Shown one piece after another: positions 50,339 through 54,216 of a DNA stretch of 54,216 nt; the first letter of the stretch is position 1, and each line of letters opens with the position of its first letter. The notes below the pieces were generated by a model. That model saw nothing but the letters and a program-made list of their open reading frames with translations, was not told the origin of the DNA and did no database searches. A program made the position numbers and the translations under genes. The stretch lies in the NCBI GenBank assembly GCA_903932155.1, contig CAIZFH010000269.1, positions 1 to 54,216 of the forward strand, in the 5' to 3' direction. Source of the DNA: an uncultured Granulicella sp. Lineage in GTDB: Bacteria > Acidobacteriota > Terriglobia > Terriglobales > Acidobacteriaceae.

Positions 50339-51265
50339 ATGGGAATCAGCCGCAAAGAGGCTCTGGACTGCCTTCGCAGCAACGACCTGATCGGTATTGG
50401 CATGGAAGCCGATGCCGTGCGCCGACGCCTGCATCCCGAGGACGTGGTCAGCTACGCCATCGAGTGCGCGGTGCCAATAGCAGGCGGCAGGCGTGCGGAA
50501 GACGAGGCATCGCTGCAGCGCCTATATAACGAGATTCGCGAGACCATCGATCTGGGCACTACCGGCGTGCGCCTGGTCAACGGCCTCAGCTCCGGCTCGA
50601 AGAACAGCGGCATCGAATGTTTCGAAACAATCTTGCGCGGCATTCGCCAGCGCTTCCCTTCACTCTGGATCGAAGGCCTGTCGGCATCTGAGATTATGGC
50701 GCTTGCCGCAGGCAGCGGGCTGGATCTGCGCCACACCATCGCGCGACTCCACGACGCTGGACTGGATTCCATCGCCAGCGGCGACGCACCACAAACCAGC
50801 TATTTCGGCGAGTGGATCAACGTGCATCGCACAGCGCACGGGCTGGGAATGCCCACCGTGGCTACGATGGCCTTCGGCGCGGGTGAGACGCTGGAGCAAC
50901 GCGTCGACATACTCGCCGCAATACGCCAACTGCAAGAAGAGACCGGCGGATTTAAAGCCTTCGTTCCGGTGGCGGCGACAGCTCCAAGCGGGCGTGAACT
51001 GGACGCAGTAACCGCGGTCGAGCAACTGAAGACGCTGGCCATCGCGCGCATCTTCCTCGACAATTTCAAGAACATACAGTTGAGCGGCGGCGCGCAGGGG
51101 CTGAAGGTCCTCCAGACAGGTCTCCGCTTCGGTGCCAACGACGCCGGTTCGATTTCGCCGGAGGGCGGCGGCCCCAGCGAAGAAGACCTCCGCCGCATCA
51201 TCCGAGACGCAGGCTTCCAGCCCGTCCAGCGCGACTCCCCCTACCGCATGATGTTTCTGAATTAG
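50339..51265 (+). CDS. MqnC/MqnE-like radical-SAM-fold protein lacking the Fe-S cysteines
   Basis: 308 residues. Similarity to the futalosine-pathway radical SAM enzymes is clear in the middle and C-terminus: LRHTIARLHDAGLDSIASGD, TAHGLGMPTVATMAFGAGET, FKAFVPVAATAPSGREL, LAIARIFLDNFKNIQLSGGA and FRFGANDAGS-type, ending GFQPVQRDSPYRMM. The N-terminal cluster motif CxxxCxxC, required in the family, is absent: the region VVSYAIECAVPIAGGRRAED has a single Cys where the loop should be, and no other cluster exists. Not a frameshift: the frame is intact. So it may bind the fold ligand but not do radical chemistry, or act as a partner. It is cotranscribed with the VKOR gene. Confidence 0.7.
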   Translation: MGISRKEALDCLRSNDLIGIGMEADAVRRRLHPEDVVSYAIECAVPIAGGRRAEDEASLQRLYNEIRETIDLGTTGVRLVNGLSSGSKNSGIECFETILRGIRQRFPSLWIEGLSASEIMALAAGSGLDLRHTIARLHDAGLDSIASGDAPQTSYFGEWINVHRTAHGLGMPTVATMAFGAGETLEQRVDILAAIRQLQEETGGFKAFVPVAATAPSGRELDAVTAVEQLKTLAIARIFLDNFKNIQLSGGAQGLKVLQTGLRFGANDAGSISPEGGGPSEEDLRRIIRDAGFQPVQRDSPYRMMFLN

Positions 51266-51732
51266 AACTGCGGTGGGTGCTTAATCATGCTCACAAATGC
51301 AATGGCAGTACTCAGTAAATTTGCCAGCGCAATCGCCCAGAATCGGCGTTTCGTGATCTCAAAGCGAAATGCGTAACGAACAACGCAGGTTTCGATTCCG
51401 GTCGAGATGAAAATCGCCATACCGCATGTAGCGGCCCATGTAACGGGGTTGAAGGTGCCAGTGTGTAGCATTTTGTAAATAAGGGCACCGGGAAAAAATT
51501 CCCACAGTAAGCCGGCCAGCGGGATTGCTACCGCACCCACAAGCGAAGAAGCAAGATTCATACAGAGATCGACCACAATGGCCTTCTTCCAACCCATGGG
51601 GAAGAGATACCGCAGCACAAGAAACTCGGCAATAAGACCTGTAACAATTGCCGCCACTCCGCGTTCATAGGAAGCAAACAGAAGCGCTGGCCAAACAACG
51701 TCTGCGAGGACGTAAAGGCTGGGTGTATACAT
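51262..51732 (-). CDS. Hypothetical polytopic membrane protein
   Basis: 156 residues with four or five hydrophobic segments (YVLADVVWPALLFASYERG, VAAIVTGLIAEFLVLRYLF, AIALANLLSTAIAFVSM). No known family. It lacks catalytic motifs. The stop overlaps the MqnC-like gene by 4 bases on the opposite strand. It directly follows the BrnA antitoxin gene on the same strand (gap 1 base), but a functional link is unproven. Confidence 0.6.
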   Translation of the reverse strand: MYTPSLYVLADVVWPALLFASYERGVAAIVTGLIAEFLVLRYLFPMGWKKAIVVDLCMNLASSLVGAVAIPLAGLLWEFFPGALIYKMLHTGTFNPVTWAATCGMAIFISTGIETCVVRYAFRFEITKRRFWAIALANLLSTAIAFVSMIKHPPQF

Positions 51733-51733
51733 G

Positions 51734-52030
51734 CTATGCCGTCTTCAATCCGGCATCGGCGATGGCGGCGGAGATGAGTTCATCGGCGACGCCTTGTTTG
51801 CGCAGGCTCTCGGTGATTGCCTGCACCTGCGAGCCTTCGAGCTGCTCCAGGTCCTTGCGCAGGCCCTTGCTGATGTAAGCCTTGATGAGTCCCTGGTATC
51901 CGGAGAAGCCCAGACTTGGCGCAATCTCTTTCAAGTCTTCAATCACATTCTCGGGAATGCGGAGACTGATTGAAGTCATCACGCGCTCCTTGCCCAATCG
52001 TTCTCGCATTCGTTCAGCAGCCGTCCTCAT
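51734..52030 (-). CDS. brnA: BrnA/CopG-type antitoxin
   Basis: 98 residues with an N-terminal ribbon-helix-helix (MTSISLRIPENVIEDLKEIA) preceded by MRTAAERMRERLGKE, and a C-terminal helix that should contact the toxin. The gene starts inside the toxin gene (17-base overlap), the normal toxin-first brnTA order. It would bind the promoter as a dimer and neutralise BrnT. Confidence 0.8.
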   Translation of the reverse strand: MRTAAERMRERLGKERVMTSISLRIPENVIEDLKEIAPSLGFSGYQGLIKAYISKGLRKDLEQLEGSQVQAITESLRKQGVADELISAAIADAGLKTA

Positions 52031-52313
52031 AGTGTCTCCTTTCTCGCTTTGTCGCCTCTCTGGCTGAGATCAGTCTGATCTGCGACTCTTCCCGCTCAAG
52101 GTGAACGACGTAAAGCAAGTCTTCCTGAATGTTTGTTCCAATCAATGCCATGCGGGATTCTTCTTCGACGCTCGCGTCCTCGGTGAGAAACGCGGGATCG
52201 AAGAAGGCCTCGCAGGCCGTCTCGAAACCGACGCCGTGCTTCGCTCGATTCTCCATCGCCTTCCGCCCATCCCAGACGAATGTTTGGCCGCGATAGAGAA
52301 AGAGAACGTCCAC
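52014..52313 (-). CDS. brnT: BrnT family toxin
   Basis: 99 residues from GTG 52313. BrnT hallmarks: FVWDGRKAMENRAKHGVGFE, ACEAFFDPAF, and the C-terminal LISAREATKRERRHYEDGC. It is a RelE-fold ribonuclease in the family. The promoter TTGTAT (-35), 17-base spacer and TATACA (-10) ends 6 bases upstream of the GTG, so the mRNA is likely leaderless. Confidence 0.88.
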   Translation of the reverse strand: MDVLFLYRGQTFVWDGRKAMENRAKHGVGFETACEAFFDPAFLTEDASVEEESRMALIGTNIQEDLLYVVHLEREESQIRLISAREATKRERRHYEDGC

Positions 52314-52319
52314 TATCTA

Positions 52320-52348
52320 TGTATATACTTTGCATATGCGAAATACAA
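52320..52348 (-). promoter_or_regulatory. brnTA promoter with palindrome
   Basis: Minus strand: TTGTAT (52348-52343), 17-base spacer, TATACA (52325-52320), 6 bases, GTG. A palindrome TTTCGCATATGCAAA (52329-52343) lies between the boxes and could be the BrnA operator. Confidence 0.6.
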
Positions 52349-52465
52349 GCAGGAATGCAACCTCTGCTTGAATAGCCGCTTCGCGTAGAATCGTCTCTGA
52401 CGAAACGCACTCTGCGGGGTCCTGTTCTGCTCTCCTTTCTCAACAACCTGCACCCTCTTCCGGCC

Positions 52466-54097
52466 ATGTTTCTGGCCTCGAAGGGCTTTGGCCACTATCT
52501 GCACACGCACTATGGCGACCACACCTTCCGCGGCCTATACCGCTGGAACGGCTTCGATCTTGCCATTCTGATCCCCTACTTCATCGTCATGGTGATTCTG
52601 GCCTTCTATGGAATCCATCGCTATCAGTTGGTCTGGCTCTACTATCACAACAAGAAGAAGAAGGCGTTGTGGGACCAGCCGGTTGGCCGCTTTGCCCCAG
52701 GCGAACTGCCATTTGTCACCGTGCAGTTGCCCATCTTCAACGAGCAGTTCGTCATCGACCGGCTCATCGACGCGGTCTGCCGCATCGACTACCCGCGCGA
52801 CCGTTTCGAGATTCAGCTTCTCGACGACTCCACCGACGAGACCGTGCAGGTGGCCGCCGAAATCGTCGAGCGCTACGCAAAGGGAACCGCGGGCCTGGCG
52901 CCGCAGCCCATCGTGCATCTGCATCGTACGAACCGGCACGGCTATAAGGCAGGCGCACTGGACGAAGGGCTGAAAGTGGCGCGCGGCGAGCTGGTCGCCA
53001 TCTTCGACGCAGACTTCGTGCCCGCGCCGGACTGGCTGATGAAGGTCGTCGACCACTTCGCCGAGCCCGGGATCGGAATGGTGCAGACGCGCTGGACGCA
53101 TCTCAACCGCAACTACAGCTTCATGACCCAGGTGGAGGCCATCCTGCTGGACGGTCACTTCGTGCTGGAGCACGGAGGCCGCTCGCGCGCCGGCGTCTTC
53201 TTCAACTTCAACGGAACGGCGGGCGTATGGAGGCGAGTGGCCATCTCCGACGGTGGAGGATGGCAGCACGATACCCTCACCGAAGACACCGACCTCAGCT
53301 ATCGCGTGCAGATGACTGGCTGGCGCTTCAAATATCTGCAGGATGTCGAGTGCCCGGCCGAGCTGCCCATTGAGATGACCGCCTTCAAGACCCAGCAGGC
53401 GCGCTGGGCCAAGGGCCTCATCCAGACCGGCAAAAAAATCCTGCCGCGCGTGATGAAGAGCAACGCGCCGTGGCACACCAAGCTGGAGGCGTGGTATCAC
53501 CTCACCGCCAACATCAGCTATCCCCTCATGATTGTGCTTAGTGTGCTGCTCATGCCAGCCATGATCATCCGCAGTTGGCAGGGCTACATCCAGATGCTGC
53601 TGATCGATTTCCCGCTGTTCATCGCCAGCACCATGTCGGTCTCCACCTTCTACCTGGTCAGCCAGAAGGAGCTCTTCCCAAAGACTTGGTACAAGACGTT
53701 TCTCTATGTGCCCTTCCTGATGGCGCTGGGCGTTGGGCTCACCATCACCAACACCAAGGCGGTGATGGAGGCGCTCTTCGGCTATAAGACGGCATTTGCG
53801 CGCACCCCCAAGTACCGCGTCAAGAAGAAGGGCGAGGCAAGCCAGGCCAAGGTCTATCGCAAGCGGCTGGGCATCGTCCCATGGATCGAGCTGCTGATCG
53901 GAACCTACTTTGCCTGGACCGTCTGGTACGCCATGACCACGGAGAACTACTTCACCGTGCCATTTCTGCTGCTCTTTGTGCTGGGCTACTGGTACACCGG
54001 CCTGCTAAGCCTGTTTCAGGGGCTCTTCGAGCGCGCCGGCAAGGAGGCAAGCGGTTCGCCCGACATGCACGAGAAGCCCTACCCCATGGGGATTTAG
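52466..54097 (+). CDS. Cellulose-synthase-like glycosyltransferase family 2 protein
   Basis: 543 residues. N-terminal helix (DLAILIPYFIVMVILAFYG), then the processive GT2 domain: LPFVTVQLPIFNEQFVIDRL, LDDSTDETVQ (D), IFDADFVPAPDWL (DxD), TLTEDTDLSYRVQ (catalytic TED) and QQARWAKG (QxxRW). Four or five C-terminal helices follow. These features are those of membrane-embedded beta-glycan or glucomannan-type synthases. No PilZ domain and no partner subunit genes are in the window. Product unknown. The frame is open further upstream, but no ATG, GTG or TTG is available before 52466. Confidence 0.88.
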   Translation: MFLASKGFGHYLHTHYGDHTFRGLYRWNGFDLAILIPYFIVMVILAFYGIHRYQLVWLYYHNKKKKALWDQPVGRFAPGELPFVTVQLPIFNEQFVIDRLIDAVCRIDYPRDRFEIQLLDDSTDETVQVAAEIVERYAKGTAGLAPQPIVHLHRTNRHGYKAGALDEGLKVARGELVAIFDADFVPAPDWLMKVVDHFAEPGIGMVQTRWTHLNRNYSFMTQVEAILLDGHFVLEHGGRSRAGVFFNFNGTAGVWRRVAISDGGGWQHDTLTEDTDLSYRVQMTGWRFKYLQDVECPAELPIEMTAFKTQQARWAKGLIQTGKKILPRVMKSNAPWHTKLEAWYHLTANISYPLMIVLSVLLMPAMIIRSWQGYIQMLLIDFPLFIASTMSVSTFYLVSQKELFPKTWYKTFLYVPFLMALGVGLTITNTKAVMEALFGYKTAFARTPKYRVKKKGEASQAKVYRKRLGIVPWIELLIGTYFAWTVWYAMTTENYFTVPFLLLFVLGYWYTGLLSLFQGLFERAGKEASGSPDMHEKPYPMGI

Positions 54098-54163
54098 AAC
54101 TTATCCGTAAATAGTGTTTAGCTTGATTCTGGCGTCGGATTATCATGCGGGCGGAGATCGGTT

Positions 54164-54216
54164 ATGCGCGAAGATACGACTCAAGATGGCACAGATCAAG
54201 TCTTGGACAATGTCGG
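54164..54216 (+). CDS. Start of a gene cut by the right edge
   Basis: ATG 54164 preceded by GGAG at 8 bases; 17 codons are visible (MREDTTQDGTDQVLDNV). Product cannot be determined. Confidence 0.35.
   Translation, partial: MREDTTQDGTDQVLDNV

Overview
The window reads as a chromosomal segment of an acidobacterium, most likely class Terriglobia (Acidobacteriaceae). This rests on an alternative complex III operon, a TIGR03435 (DUF3738) soil-associated protein, PadR-linked membrane proteins, a hopanoid HpnI-type glycosyltransferase, lipoproteins with bacterial Ig-like repeats, a pectin-oligomer lyase and an apparently high-GC sequence. No tRNA, rRNA operon, CRISPR array, transposase or integrase was seen. 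Genes lie on both strands in short operons.

Layout: 1-5512 (minus) holds the start of an alternative complex III operon, actA-actB-actC, with actC cut by the left edge. 5912-8425 carries an AlkA-type DNA glycosylase and a convergent type II restriction-modification pair. 8521-14327 has a GH57/DUF3536 glycosidase, an ArnT-type transferase and HpnI. 14498-18118 has a secreted proline-rich protein and two MacB-type permeases. 18472-22140 is a PadR-led operon with three related membrane proteins and one TIGR03435 protein. 22208-22854 is a VapBC module. 22934-23396 is the RNase P RNA gene rnpB. Diverged copies of its 3' tail recur at 24961-25018 and 26058-26162; between them lie a cold-shock gene, an unknown membrane protein, a 53-residue protein and a DUF1684 protein.

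26252-27900 is the most striking locus. A DapA-family aldolase ends in a linker plus amphipathic helix that looks like a microcompartment encapsulation peptide, and it is directly followed by a tandem-BMC shell-protein gene that contains a strong internal ribosome binding site. No other microcompartment gene is visible. An ECF sigma/anti-sigma operon follows (27912-29995). The rest is mainly housekeeping (glyA, yggS, nnrD, tsaE, glmM, xseA, nadD, obgE) with accessory genes between: DUF4126, DUF486, a BIG2 lipoprotein, an oligogalacturonate-lyase-like protein, HigBA, BrnTA, two beta-barrel paralogs, a VKOR-like protein, an MqnC-like protein lacking the radical-SAM cysteines, and a cellulose-synthase-like glycosyltransferase.

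Two window-wide patterns stand out. Degenerate tandem repeats with 7- or 8-base units sit in spacers and in frame inside genes (actB, arnT, glmM, xseA). Many start codons lie exactly 6 bases after a TANNNT box, which suggests frequent leaderless mRNAs. Several palindromic MITE- or REP-like elements occupy the spacers at 31152-31416, 32991-33126 and 37763-37877. All calls come from reading the sequence; no database search was run.
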